From assembly GCF_020520425.1 (NCBI RefSeq), contig NC_079491.1:21195449-21259448 (forward strand): DNA of 64,000 nt, in the 5' to 3' direction. Made by a program: the position numbers and the translations under genes. The stretch comes from Spinacia oleracea. Its lineage: Eukaryota; Streptophyta; Magnoliopsida; Caryophyllales; Amaranthaceae. This document shows positions 23,093-35,275 of this stretch, in pieces (position 1 is the stretch's first letter; every line of letters begins with the position of its first letter). The notes below the pieces were generated by a model. That model saw only the letters and a list, made by a program, of their open reading frames with translations. It did not search any database and was not told the DNA's origin.

Positions 23093-24764
23093 ATGATTCG
23101 GTCCAACCAATTTGCAAAAATGTTAAAGCCTATAGAATAACGAGAATAAAAAATAGAGTCCCTTATTGAAATTTAATTACTTGCAACCCAAGTCGAAAGA
23201 AAAATTTAAGTCAAAGGTAAAATCCAAATCATCAAGATGCCAAAACGAGCACACATCGAAAAATAATAAGGGCACGTACCCTTGCCAGAAGGAGCACTCA
23301 CACTCCTGGGCGCTTAGCCAAGACTCCGAAGATCGCTTTGCCTCAATTGAATGGGGGCTAGCGCAAGCATCCATGACCTCTAAAGTACTCGACTTGACCC
23401 TCCCTTAAGCGAACTAACTCACTTAAAGACCTTCTTTCACCACTGAACATAGTCGCTCGCTTAAAGACCTTCTTTCACCACTAGACACAGTCATAATCGC
23501 CAACAAGTACTAAGGGCAGTAAGCTTGCAATAAAGAGGATTGTTCTACGGCATCGCCCCATCGTTCCTTCGAACTCAGGGCACCCGTTCATGGTAAATCA
23601 AATGCTTGCGAATCCCCTTTGAAAAAAAAACAGACATTGTCAATAGGACTTGGCACTTAACCAAGGCTCACCCTACTCAGACGTATGACACGGGCATCTA
23701 AAATCGAAATCTAAAACGATCATTAATGGGAAGACATAATAGCAATTGGGGGCTAAAAAAATTGAAATGAAAGAGCTAGGGAAAGAACTAAGTATACCTT
23801 GACCTTTTGTACAGACATACACCAAGTAAATCTAAGTCAATTTGAAAACGGTTTATATTCCCGCAATTCTGGAAAAGATGGCCCTAAAAGCCCAAAGCAT
23901 ATGCCGAACGGGCACAAGTATATCTTGACGCCTGCACCCTGGCTTCCAGCAAATCCTTAGACAGCATTCAAAAAATCGTAACAGTATTTTGATTCACTCA
24001 TGTAATCCTGTACGAACCCTTCTATAAGTCAACCTACTTAGGACACCTCGGATTGTACACAGTAGGACTCGGATTTCGAATAATTTTCAAAGACCTCTTC
24101 GAACATAATAAAGTGTCATTGGTTTAAGCTAAGTATGCGTTTATCTCGATGTTGCAAGTGAGTCAAAGATATTTCTAAATATGATTATGGGTAAAGAAAG
24201 GAACCTAGCTTTTGGTCAAGGCACACTTCAACATGTGACTACCTTGACCATGGCAATGTCGCACAATACGACATTTACAAGAGAAGTAGCAAATCACTAC
24301 TCGAACGTACCTCGCACTAAACGAGTCTGGTTCAAACTATTCATGATCCATGTCACCATGAATGCATAAAAACGTATGCCAAGCATTATAGCACCAAGCC
24401 AATCCCGTAGCTATAATTGGGGGCTTGAGAAAAACACTCTAAAAATACTCAAAATAACGATTTTATCGCAAATTCTCGACGCTGATGCTATACACACGTC
24501 ATAGGGGCACAATCCTAAGGTTTGATCGTGTATAACGAACCTTAGAATGACTACAACCCCTCCCAAATTCTAAAGCACTACTTAGAATATATAAAGTCCC
24601 CCCACTAACAAGGGTAACTGAAAATCGCGAGTCACCAAAACTCTGATCAAGCTACTGCACATAACGCTCTCCCTACAAGCACCCGTTACACAGTCTACGT
24701 CGTTCCAAAGAAAAAGCAAAAGAAAAAAAATCAAGAAAAAAAAACTGTCAAAATTCTGCCCAGA

Positions 24765-24862
24765 AATCATTTCCAGCGCCCAGAGCTGGGCGCCGATATC
24801 TTTAACGCCCCAACCTGGGCGTTGAATCTTTCTGATTGTCAAATTTTGCCCAGATATAAAAA
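24765..24862 (+). repeat. Internal palindrome module with TATA-like box
   Basis: CAGCGCCCAGAGCTGGGCGC, then TTTAACGCCCC and CTGGGCGTTGAA; GATATAAAAACAAG follows at 24852. A PPT-like TTGGGGGCT lies about 350 bp upstream (24417). Confidence 0.65.
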
Positions 24863-25679
24863 CAAGAAAGAAACATCTATGAATCCTCGCATCGAACGAA
24901 GTAATAAGCCGTGCAAACCCACGCAGAAGGTGCTACACTTGTTCGAGCACCTGAACGAGGCGTGATGAAGTACTCCAACGCAAAAAATAATAACGATATC
25001 CCAACACCTGGAGAAATGTTCTAATACATGCGGTTAGGCCACACAAACCTACGTCGCACCATAAGTTCAACCATCCCACGGTACAAGTCTAAAAAAGAGT
25101 AAGGCATATTGCACTAATGCAGGCATGACCAAAGAGCATGTGTAAAAGAGGCAAAGACTACTAATCGCCCAAATTCAAAATGCAAGCCACACGACTTCTA
25201 CATTAAGGGTTAAAGGTAGCAAAATATTACCTACCACGAAAGGGATAGCTCGCACCTACACGAGCGGAACCCCAGGGCATCTTTCTCGAAAGAACCTACA
25301 AAAATCGTACGCCAAAAGGAAGCATCCCAACATGCATACTTGGGGGCTTCAAGCTACGAAACAACCATAGCAAAATAAAAAATAAAATCTCGAAGCAAAT
25401 GTTTGAACAATCGAAAGGGCACGATGTTTGAGCCGACCTCGTGAATGGGCCTGAACCCTATCAAGCTTCTAAGCAAACTATTCAAAATCAGTCATTGCTA
25501 AAAAAAATGATTCAAACAAACTGATTAATGGACCGCACACAACGGCCATTCTATGAACGCTCGTTCGCACATACATATCATCTTTTCTAAGTATCGAACA
25601 TTTACGAACGCGTTCAAAAGAAAAAAAAGAAAACGAACGAACAAGAGGCCAACTGTGTCATCAAGAAACCTCGCCAGAA

Positions 25680-25745
25680 ATTATTTTCAGCGCCCAGCGC
25701 TGGGCGCCGAAATCTTTAACGCCCAGGCATGGGCGCCGAAAATGA
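25680..25745 (+). repeat. Internal palindrome module
   Basis: TTTTCAGCGCCCAGCGCTGG, GCGCCGAAATCTTTAACGCC and CATGGGCGCCGAA. A PPT-like TTGGGGGCT lies about 345 bp upstream (25340). Confidence 0.65.
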
Positions 25746-26399
25746 TCCCAGACCCAAAAAACACCCCTGACTTCTATAGGGCCCTGCCGTATCCATTCGA
25801 CTTGAAAATTGCCGATTTCTTTACTAAAACTCGCACTTCACGGCTTTGTTAAGAGTAGCACACCACTACAAAGATCGCTCGCACTTACGAGCACGATCCC
25901 AAACACGATCAAGGACATTACAAAATGCTTATCTCCAAGGAACCTCTTTGACAAGAGATGACCGTCAAGCACGAGTGCTTGGGGGCTCGAAAGAAAATAT
26001 ATATTATGCAAAGTTAAAACAATATTCCCAGACTACGCTGTACGAAGTCCCGTGTTTGGATGTCTCAAAAAAAAACCGGTTTACGACCTCAAGACAAAGG
26101 CCGCCGTTGATACTTATACATAGTCCCCTAATCAAGGACCCAGGTAGTGGCAAAATTGAGCCGTAAAGACTAGCTCAAAACCATGAAAGATGATGACCAT
26201 GAGACAACGGTCCGTCTAAGCACGTTGTCAACCCACATTCAGGTTGCAACTGAATCCGAGCATCCCTCGAAAGAATTCGCTCCTACAAGAATGAATAAAA
26301 AGAAATTCTCAAGAGAAATCACAAGAAAAAAAATGAAATAGGGACTTGTCCACCTCAATCAGGCAAGACCGCGGCACGCGAATCCCAAGACGAATTCAG

Positions 26400-26810
26400 G
26401 TTCGCTCACCTCCAGCGAGCGGGGCGTCCACCCTTAGCGGACAGGGCTCGCCCACCTTCAGCGGGCGGGGTCTGCGTCACTAGCCGCGCAGGTCCTCAAT
26501 TTTCGAAAAATAAAGTCTTCAAATTCAAAACAGGCTCGCCATCTTCATCCGGCGGGGTCTACGTCACAAGCCGCGTAGGTCCTTATTTTCAAAACATCAA
26601 AACAGATTCGTCCACTTCTATCGGACGAGGTTCGCCATCTTTAGCCGGCGGGGTCTACGTCACAAGCCGCATAGGTCCTTATTTTCAAATTTCAAAAACA
26701 GATTCGTCCACTTCTATCGGACGAGGTGTCCACCCTTAGCAGACAGGCTCACCATCTTTAGCCGGCGGGGTCTGCGTCACTAACCGCGCAGGTCCTTAGT
26801 CGCTGCAGTG
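26400..26810 (+). repeat. Tandem repeats near the 3' end of the LTR element
   Basis: About four to five units built from GCGGGGTCTGCGTCACTAGC, CGCGCAGGTCCT and CGTCCACTTCTATCGGACGA. The block lies 0.5 kb before the PPT, as 3' tandem repeats do in Tat/Ogre-type elements. Confidence 0.85.
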
Positions 26811-27337
26811 ATAACTTTTTCTAGTTTTCCGTTTTTCCAAAAAAGAACGATGTGAGTAGTTTTCCTTTTTTCCAAAAATTAAAAGGATTGGTTTTCCGTT
26901 TTTCCAAAAAAGAACGATGTGCTGGATTTTCCTTCGTTTTATGTCCCATAAAAACAAGGGGGTTTTCTCGTTTAGCTAGCCCTGAAAATGAGAATCTTTA
27001 AAAATATTTTTACCTCGTGATTGGGCTTGGCCAGGCCCAATTACACTTTATAGCTTTGATTTCGAAAACATCTGTAGCTACTCCCAATGACAAAGTGAGG
27101 GAGTTTCTACGCTTCTTTAGATACTTCCGATGACAAAGTGAGGGAGTTTCTATACTATCCGTTGACAAATCCCAATGACACGTGAGTGATATGTCGACAC
27201 TTTAAGTGATGACCCTTAAGTCAAATGTTATCACTCGGGGGCTCGTGAGACCCTCGCAAAAAACAGGTCACCATGACTTGTGTGACGCACTCCGTCTAAT
27301 ACTTTGACCATCGTCTTACCCCAAGACTCAGTCAAAG

Positions 27338-27348
27338 TGGGGGCTAAC
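27338..27348 (+). other. Polypurine tract of the element at 18186-28819
   Basis: TGGGGGCTAAC abuts the right LTR start TGTAGACACC. The extended form AAAGTGGGGGCTAAC recurs at 46147-46161. Confidence 0.85.
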
Positions 27349-28819
27349 TGTAGACACCTACTTTTGTCCCCATTCCCGAAAGGGAAGGTTCGATGATGAG
27401 AACATAAATCTCCACTTGACAACGCATCTCCTATAAAATAACGAATCTCAATCACCCTTTTCATTTCACCCGAAACCTGCTATTTATAGAAACCTGCTAT
27501 TTATGGAAACCTGCTAAAAATAGTAACTGCCGTAATGGGCAGTTGTTAAAAGTGGCAAGTCATAAAAGATAGAAACCTATCAGAATTAGGTGTTGCACTC
27601 CAACATAAATCCTAAATGAGATAGAAGTTGCGAGAGAACCCTATTCCTAATACGATTCGTAAATAAGAGTTACGTAATAAATTAAAATCCTAACGAGCCT
27701 AGAGTTCGTAACGGGCCCAGACGCATTCCGTCATAAAATTAATACGCACTAAAAGACTCGATTAAGTCTCATGCACTCCGGATTATAAGAGTCCGAATCT
27801 GACAAAGAAACGGCCCAGACCCTATTTTCAACGCCTGGCTCTGGGCGCCGAAATCTTCGGCGCCCAGCCCTGGGCGCTGAAATTACCTGGGACGTGTTCT
27901 TTCCTAATTCCTCGTGGATTAGAGTTCTACAAATTCTATCTTTCCACGAAGTCTTTTCTATAAATATAGCCCCAAGTTCGACGTGAAAAAAACACAAGAC
28001 ACAATTCATATTCTGAGTATTGACTCCAACCCCTAAGCCTAAGCCTCACGCTGCGAAATTGATCACGCGTTCTGTCGCAATCGATCCAAAAATCGAATAG
28101 AACGTATCCTGTCCCGTAACTTGAGATTCGTTAAATAAAAGGAGAAATAGCAAAGTCAAAGTGGTTAGTTTTCTGAGAACCGTGACGCACCTCTCAAGGG
28201 TGCGTCGTAATGTGCCCCTTCGCATGATTTAATTGCTTTCCTCGCCCTTTTATGAACTGTTGAACTAATCAAATCTGATTGTTCTATCACGCCTAATAAA
28301 GATAATATGTTGGGAAATTGGATTATCATGCTAGGTCCCTTAAAACAATCTAAATTAGATAATCGCGATCGATCCAGTATTATATGTTGCATATTGTTAA
28401 AATCAACTCAGATTAGTTTAATAGTTAACGCATGTCCCTTCAATTATTTATGCTGAGCTAGTAAGGATATCCTGCCTCTGGAGTTATCGAAGAGCGAGTA
28501 CTCCTCTCGGTAGTTACAGTCCCACGAACCCTCAATATCTACCTTGCGGGTGTATGTTGAGAGATCCCCACACCAGGGATCACACGGGAACCTATGGCCG
28601 TCGTGGTCAAACATAATTGCACTCCCTTTATGTCACGATAACCGGGTTTTGTCAGTTTTTCTCATTGTCGTTAAAAACTGAATGGCGACTCCTATATTAC
28701 TAGTCAACTGGGTGTAAACTCACAGGAAATCCAATTACACTTGATTTGACAAAAACAAGCGTCACACCCACGAGGGACGAGGTCACGCATTAGCCTCGTG
28801 TTTTTTCGACCCCCTCACA
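27349..28819 (+). repeat. 3' LTR of the element at 18186-28819
   Basis: This LTR is 1471 bp, collinear with the 5' LTR. TATA box at 27959-27966, palindromes at 27838-27880. Confidence 0.95.
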
Positions 28820-28824
28820 CACCT

Positions 28825-29122
28825 CCACCGCAATAATTACTTGAGTTACAACAAATTGGTCAGCAATTTATCAAAATGTACCTTGACAATCTTGTCATCA
28901 GCATTCATCCCATTCCTGAGCTTCACAAATGTATCCTGAAGCTTCAAAAAGTTATCCTCCCTAAACTGGTCATTCTCAATTAACCCTTGAACCGTCACCC
29001 CAATTAACCGACCATCGCTGCTACACTCTCGAACTGTCACCCCAATTAACCGACCACCGCCACCCCTTGAACCGCAGATCTGCTACACTGCTAACCGATT
29101 TTTTCTATTATGTAAAAACTGC
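28825..29122. other. Host repeat flank, no gene assigned
   Basis: This continues the CCCCAATTAACCGACC repeat split by the LTR element. A 64-codon minus-strand frame (29040-28846) looks mildly protein-like (L-K-L-Q-D-T-F-V-K-L-R-N-G) but I cannot assign it to a family. Confidence 0.5.
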
Positions 29123-31310
29123 AGTGCTGTAAGGGGGTCGAAAAACACGGCGGGCCTTTGAGAATATGGCCCGCACGACTTTCCCCTTTGGATGTGGCAC
29201 TCATATTAAGTAAATAGGAACTAACTGCGGGCGTTAGCCTCTTTTTACTAGTGTTTAGGAGTCGCCATTCAATTTTACAACAACATTGAAGAAAACTGAC
29301 AAAATCCAGTTATCGTGATATGCTTGAAGTGCAAACATATTTGACTCACAACGGCCATAGGTTCCCTTGTGATCCCTGTTGTGGAGATCGCTCAACGTAC
29401 ATCCAGCGGAGTAGAGATTGAGAGTTCGGGGGACGTTTACTAATACGGGGAGTGCCCAATATTAGCCCACGCAGCGGTCCTTACTAGTTCAATGCGACGA
29501 TGAAAGGTACATGCAGTATGCTACATTACTAATCTGAGTTGATTTTAATGCACATATATTAACTAAACAATCATCAAAATGGTGATTTAGATTGATTTAA
29601 GGAGTTTAACAATAATCAGATTTGTCCAAAGATTATCTTATTAGGCGTGATTAAAAAAACAGATTATGTGAACATATTTATATGGTGATGAAAGCTATAA
29701 AAAAAAGGTAGATTTCAGGTTACAGTATAGCGTATTCTATACTGCGGTTCTCAGAAACACTTACCACTCGCATTAGCAGAGCCTCCTTTTAGCTTTAGAA
29801 CAACCTTTATACTGACTTTCATATCCTTATCTTCCTTCAATTCCGACATAGTTTCTTCTTAGGCTCCTTTGTTTTGACTTATGAATTGGCTAGAACTTCG
29901 GTAGTAATTGGGAAGGTTTGAATACTTGTACGGACAGAGTTCTGCTTAACAAGAGTTAATACAGCAGAACTATTACGAATACGGGGCGGGACTTCAACAG
30001 AGATTTGGTATACCAGAGGGGAAATAGAGAATTCAGAATATCAGAGGAGTGAGACTGAATTGATGATGGAAATTGGGATGAAGAAGGGTTGTATTTAAAG
30101 TGTAGGTAGCTGAAATAAGATAGACATTTGAAGAATTCGAGTTTCGGTGGAAATCAAATGGCACAGCCAGGAAAAAGTGGCGTTGGCCATGTGTGCGCTA
30201 GTAATTTCTAGCGCAACCAGAATTTCAAGGAATTTGAGTTTTAGTCAGAATCAAATAGTAGCGCCAGAAAAAAGTGGCGTTGGCCTTGTGAGCGCTGGAA
30301 AATTCCAGCGCAGGCAGATCTGCGGATTTCCAAAAAATTCGATCTTTAACAGCTCATAACTTCTTTATAAGAACTCGAATTCTTGCAAAAAAATATCTTG
30401 TTGGAAATCTACGGAATCCTTCTTTCCAATGTCGCCAGTCTCGCATCAATGAGCTTTGTAAATCTTAAGTTATGGCCCAAAGAGTGGTGGTCGATCCGTT
30501 TTGGCAAAGTCCAAGTAAAAGCCTTATAACCTATTTGTTTTAAATCGGATTTTGGCTTATGATAAGTCTATGGAAAGCTTATTCCCAAGGCCTATACAAT
30601 CATTTGATGTGCATGATCCAAATAATAATTTATAAAACAGACTTTGACTTCGTAAGGATGTATCATTTGCTAAACGGGCTAATAGCGTATTCTAGGCACT
30701 CGCAAGCTTGTTTAAGTAACTTGGGTTATCATTTACATGTATTGTGCCCAATAAGTATGAGTTTGATAAGTGTTATTATCCGAGCTATATTATTCTAGAG
30801 CCTCCAGGAAAGCACTAGAACATAGTGGCGCATACAAGTGCGTTGTAATGCGGACAATTGTATTCTATCTTTCTATCGATGTAACCACATATTAATCCGT
30901 ATCGGGATGCGAATGCGACTAAGTACGTGTCCAGTCTGTTTTAGGAAGCTTTCTATTTATGGAAGTTACTATATTTAACAGGTTTTGCTCCGGATGGTGT
31001 CTTCAGTCAGTCGAGGGTCGTTCTTCAGCTAATCAGAGGGCATTGCTGACAAGTGGATTATAGTTTCATCATCGAATACACCGCTTCGGGCCTAGGGACA
31101 AATGTAGGCGTCTACAAGTGCCGCCCACAAATGGTGGCTTTGACCATGGTTCAGCCGCCCACAAATGGCTGCAGTGGCCATGGCTCAGTTGCGCATCTTA
31201 AGTGGCTGAGCCATGGTCGCTGTCGCCATTTGTGGGTAGCTGGACCATTGTCAAGGATGTCATTCGTAGGCGACACTGCACTGCAAATTTTTTTTTAAAA
31301 AAATTTATTT
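29110..31310. repeat. Foldback (hairpin) element split by the solo LTR
   Basis: Rejoining the sequence across the solo LTR gives a left arm (AAAAACTGCAGTGC, CGCCCACAAATGG, GACCATGG, again CCCACAAATGG, GGCCATGGCTCAG) and a right arm at 31200-31300 that is its imperfect reverse complement. The arms are roughly 95 bp with a loop around 31187-31200. Each arm itself contains two related units of about 35 bp. No coding capacity. Confidence 0.75.
29128..31116 (-). mobile_element. Solo LTR of a Tat-like retrotransposon
   Basis: On the minus strand the LTR starts TGTAGACGCCTACATTTGTC and ends TTTCGACCCCCTTACA, matching the LTR ends at 18186 and 46162. The target duplication AGTGC is at 29123-29127 and 31117-31121. 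Length is 1989 bp with no internal region, so unequal recombination between two LTRs is the likely origin. Palindromes (AGCGCTGGAAAATTCCAGCG and degenerate mates) occur at 30188-30312. A TTTAAATAC TATA-like box (rc of about 30090-30098) lies downstream of them on the minus strand. The 30147-30359 plus-strand frame is not a gene. Confidence 0.92.
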
Positions 31311-31686
31311 ATATTTAATTTTTAAAACTGCCTTCATTTTTTTTAAAATATTTTTTAACATTTTCAAAATTTAGTTTGTAATTTGTAATATATTAAAATT
31401 TTGTGAAATTTTAAGATTTCAATTTATTTATGAAAATGTTAAATAAATTATGAAAATTAGTTTTTCTGATTTTGTTATATTTTTTATTATTTATTTTCTG
31501 TTTCAATTTTATTTTTCTTTATTATTATTATTATAAAACTTTATAAGGGTAAAACCGTCTTTTCATAAAAAAGCGCGGGCGATATTAACGTATGCGGACG
31601 TCGAATAGCAATACACTAAATAATTTTGTATTTAGGACTTTTTGTCTATATTTATTTTTTCTAATAAATACAAACAAGGTATAAAC
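31311..31686. other. AT-rich stretch, no gene seen
   Basis: Long T/A runs between the foldback element and the copia insertion. Nothing recognisable. Confidence 0.6.
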
Positions 31687-31948
31687 TGTTATGAAGTGAG
31701 ATGAAAACAGATAGTTTTGCAAGTAAATTACAAGCAATAACTAGTGGAAGTTTTTCTACCGGGTTTGCTCTTTGGCATTCCCCTCTAGTTATAGTGCAAG
31801 TTTTACTATACTCTTAGGTACTATAGTCAAATATTGCAACACCTACATGCCTCCCCTATACATAGGTGAAAGAAATTTAAGAGAAGCATTAAATGAAGGA
31901 GTAGAATGTATTCAACTTTTGTGGGCATTCATACTTTGTTTCTCAACA
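31687..31948 (-). repeat. 3' LTR of the copia element at 31687-38439
   Basis: 262 bp. The TATA region has changed: minus strand ACTATAACTAGAG where the other LTR has ACTATAAATAGAG. Confidence 0.95.
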
Positions 31949-32163
31949 CTCCCCCTTGAATGTCCACTCATTATTGGGATATTAGTTGCCTCATTAGAAC
32001 CTTACTGGAATAAGAACCATAGTTCGGGAAGAAGAGTATAATTTCATGAGTTTATATGCCTTTGTATACTGTCTCATTAAAAACCTTGTCAGGAAAAACC
32101 CAGTGGGATAAAAACCTGATCGAAGGGAAAAAGAGTGCAGTGCATATAATACTCCCCCTCAAT

Positions 32164-32973
32164 TTAATATAGCTCACGAAGACGACGCATTCCAATTTTA
32201 TGTACCAACTGCTCAAACCTCTTTGAAGGAAGAGATTTGGTAAACAGATCAGCAAGATTGTCACACGATTGAATTTGTTGGACGTTTATCTTTCCTTCTT
32301 TCTGGATATCGTGTGTGAAGAACAACTTTGGGGATATGTGTTTTGTTCGATCACCTTTGATGTATCCTTCAGTTACTTGTGCGATGCATGCAGTATTGTC
32401 TTCGTAGATGACAGTTGGATTTTCTGTTACCGAGTTCATTCCACATTCTTCTTGGATATTACTGATCATTGACCTGAGCCATACACATTCTCGTCCAGCT
32501 TCATAAAGAGCAATCAATTCTGCATGGTTTGATGATGTAGCAGTCAATGTTTGTTTTGTCGATTTCCAGGATATTGCAGTACCTCCATAAGTGAACAAAT
32601 ATCCGGTTTGTGACTTGGCCTTCTGTGGATCTGATAAGTATCCAGCATCTGCATATCCAACGAGAGTAGCCTCTTTTCTTGACTGATAGAGTAGACCAAG
32701 ATCTGGTTTTCCTTGTAGATAACGGAATAAATGCCTTATTCCATTCCAATGTCTCTTTGTTGGCGAATTGCTATACTTGGCTAACAAGTTCACAGAAAAA
32801 GAAATATCGGGTCTAGTATTATTAGCTAAATACATTAAAGCGCCAATTGCACTTAGATATGGTACTTCAGGACCGAGAATTTCTTCATTTTCATCTCGAG
32901 GTCTGAATGGATCATCTTTCATATTCAAAGATCGAACGATCATAGGGGAATTGATTGGATGTGATTTGTCCAT
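32164..32973 (-). pseudogene. Copia RNase H domain and end of pol
   Basis: The minus frame carries P-Y-L-S-A-I-G-A-L-M-Y-L-A and T-R-P-D-I-S-F-S-V-N-L-L-A, the RT-RNase H connection. The RNase H core follows with Asp in G-Y-A-D-A-G-Y, Glu in S-S-N-H-A-E-L-I-A, Asp in Y-E-D-N-T-A-C-I, and H-I-S-P-K-L-F-F. The C-terminus is A-D-L-F-T-K-S-L-P, as usual for copia pol. All expected acidic residues are readable. It is separated from the RT frame by a stop near 32990. Confidence 0.9.
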
Positions 32974-32994
32974 GTAAAAGCGTTTTAGGACCCT

Positions 32995-33612
32995 TTATGT
33001 GTAATTTGATTGATGGACAAAAATTCCCTCTTTCAAGTGCTCAATTTGTAGTCCAAGACAAAATCTGGTTTTTCCAAGATCTTTCATCTCAAATTCTTTC
33101 ATCAAGTATTTTGCAGTTTGTTCAAGTTCTCTTGGAGTTCCAATGATATTTAAATCATCCACATATACTGCAATGATAGCGAATCCTGACTGGGATCGCT
33201 TAATGAAAACGCAGGGACTGATTTGGTTGTTTTTGAATCCTTCTTTCACAAGGTATTCACTAAGACGATTATACCACATTCTTCCAGATTGTTTTAGCCC
33301 ATAAAGTGATCTTTTCAGCTTTATGGAAAGCATTTCTTTAGGTTTGTGGTTTTCTGGTAATTTTAGTCCTTCAGGGACTTTCATATAAATGTCTGCGTCA
33401 AGTGACCCATATAAATATGCGGTCACAACGTCCATTAATCGCATTTGCAGTTCTTTCGAAACCGTCAAGCTTACCAGAAATCTTAGTGTAGTTGCATCAA
33501 CTACTGGAGAATATGTCTCCTCATAATCAATCCCTGGTATTTGAGAGAAGCCTTGGGCAACTAGCCTTGCCTTGTATCTTGTAACCTTATTGTTCTCATT
33601 CCTTTTTCTCAC
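32995..33612 (-). pseudogene. Copia reverse transcriptase domain
   Basis: Minus frame R-Y-K-A-R-L-V-A-Q-G-F-S-Q-I, D-Y-E-E-T-Y-S-P-V-V, D-V-V-T-A-Y-L-Y-G, S-L-Y-G-L-K-Q-S-G-R-M-W and the catalytic Y-V-D-D-L-N-I-I-G. A stop at 32995 cuts it from RNase H, and a frame change at about 33609 separates it from the upstream linker. Confidence 0.92.
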
Positions 33613-34331
33613 AAATACCCATTTGTGTCGACAGGTTTTACACCCTTTGGTGTAGTGGATATTTTCCCAAAAACTTCTCGTTTTTCAAGGGATTTCAATT
33701 CTGCCTGAATTGCCTCTTTCCATTTTGGCCAATCATGTCTGCGACGACATTCATCCACTGTTTTTGGTTCAGGGTCATCATTATCAGATATCAATTCAAT
33801 TGCAATGGAGTAAGCAAATATTTGATCAACGATAACATTTTTCCGGTTGTAATGTTTCTTGGTTGAAACATAGTTCATTGAAATTTCATCGTTATCGATT
33901 TCTTTATGTTTTTCTTCCTCCTCTTTAGAGGGATCATCTTTATCAATGTTTTCCTCTTCATTTGGTCTTTCATGACCTTCTTTTCTAGGATCAATATTGA
34001 TTTCATTTGTTACTCCATCAGGCCTCTTTACTTTTCTTGGCTTAGAATCTTTTGAACCAAATGGCCTTCCACGTTTTTGTCGTGCCATAGACTCATTTTC
34101 AATGGCCTTATTATCAGTGGGAATTTCAATGCGTGAAGGTGCATTCTTTGCTGGAATATGTGACTTTGTCACTTTCTTTGTATCCGTGAATGCATCAGGC
34201 AATTGATTTGCAACACTTTGTAAATGAACAATTTTCTTGACTTCTTGTTCACATGAATTTGTTCGTGGATCAAATATTGATAGTTGTGTTGCGTTCCATA
34301 TGATTTTAATCTCCTTTTTCCGTGGGTCCAC
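33609..34331 (-). pseudogene. Copia pol linker between integrase and RT
   Basis: An acidic and lysine-rich stretch (N-E-E-E-N-I-D-K-D-D) with the conserved D-W-P-K-W-K-E-A-I-Q-A-E-L-K-S-L segment that opens copia RT regions. It is shifted relative to the integrase frame above it. Confidence 0.85.
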
Positions 34332-34342
34332 TTTCTCTCCCC

Positions 34343-35269
34343 CTAAGGCTGGGAATACTGACTCATTAAATGACAGTCAGCAAACCTTGCCTTAAATAAA
34401 TCGCCAGTCATTGGCTCAAGGTATCTAATTATGGACGGGGACTCATACCCAACATAAATTCCCAGCCTTCTTTGTGGACCCATTTTTGTGCGTTGGGGTG
34501 GAGCAATGGGAACATACACGGCACAACCAAATATTTTTAGATGTGAGACATTTGATTCTCGACCATATACCAACTGTAGAGGTGAGAACTCATGATAAGT
34601 TGTCGGTCTCAATCTTATTAATGCTGCCGCGTGTAAAATAGCATGGCCCCAAGCAGATGATGGTAATTTTGATTGCATTAACAATGGTCTTGCAATCTAT
34701 TGTAGCCTCTTGATCAGTGACTCAGCGAGACCATTTTGTGTATGTACATGAGCCACTGGATGTTCAACAACAATCCCAATCGACATGCAATAATCGTTAA
34801 AAGTTTGGGATGTAAATTCCCCAGCATTGTCGAGTCTTATTTTCTTTATTGTGTGGTCTGGGAATTGATTTCGTAATTTGGTGATCTGGACAAGTAGAAT
34901 TGCAAATGCAACATTTCTACTTGACAAGAGACTCACATGTGACCATCGTGTTGAAGCATCGATCAATACCATAAAATATCTGAATGGTCCACTTGCAGGA
35001 TTAATTGGCCCGCAGATGTCTCCCTGAATTCTTTCTAAAAATGATGGAGATTCGGTGGCAATTTTGTTTTTGGATGGCCTTATAATCAGTTTGCCAAGCG
35101 AGCATGCAGAGCATGTCAATTCATTTGATCGGGGTATTTTAACATTCCTTATTGAATGCCCGATTGAATTTGCTACGATCTTGTGCATCATTCCTGTTCC
35201 AGGATGACCGAAACGGTCATGCCATAATGTAAGCAAATTCTTGTTATCTAACTTCTTGTTAGATATCAT
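34343..35269 (-). pseudogene. Copia integrase
   Basis: The zinc finger has His in W-H-D-R-F-G-H and M-H-K-I and Cys in C-S-A-C. The catalytic Asp is in I-Q-G-D-I-C-G-P, the second Asp in I-R-L-D-N-A-G-E-F and the Glu in Q-N-G-L-A-E-S-L-I. The C-terminal half (34684-34343) continues after an in-frame stop at about 34695 and includes K-I-F-G-C-A-V-Y-V and the G-I-Y-V-G-Y box. Catalytic residues are present, but the stop disables the polyprotein. Confidence 0.92.
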
Positions 35270-35275
35270 ATTTAT

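Larger units (their letters stand above)
18186..28819 (+). mobile_element. Non-autonomous LTR retrotransposon (LARD type)
   Basis: Paired LTRs (1470 and 1471 bp, starting TGTAGACACCTAC and ending CCCCCTCACA) are flanked by the target duplication CACCT (18181-18185, 28820-28824). A PBS-like TGGTGACTCCGCTGGGGA follows the left LTR, and the purine tract AAAGTGGGGGCTAAC precedes the right one, so the element is plus-oriented. The 7.7-kb interior has no gag, protease, RT or integrase; it would need enzymes from a related element. LTR ends and PPT match those of the Tat-type remnant at 44204-47226, so I infer a Tat-derived family. By eye the LTRs differ at about 22 bases (about 98.5% identity). The interior holds palindromes, PPT-like boxes, tandem repeats and a captured YTH-gene fragment. 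Confidence 0.95.

Noticed and set aside
28846..29040. Minus-strand frame with E-N-D-Q-F and L-K-L-Q-D
   Set aside because: Briefly resembled a histidine phosphotransfer protein, but the key His-containing helix is absent and the match is too weak to call.
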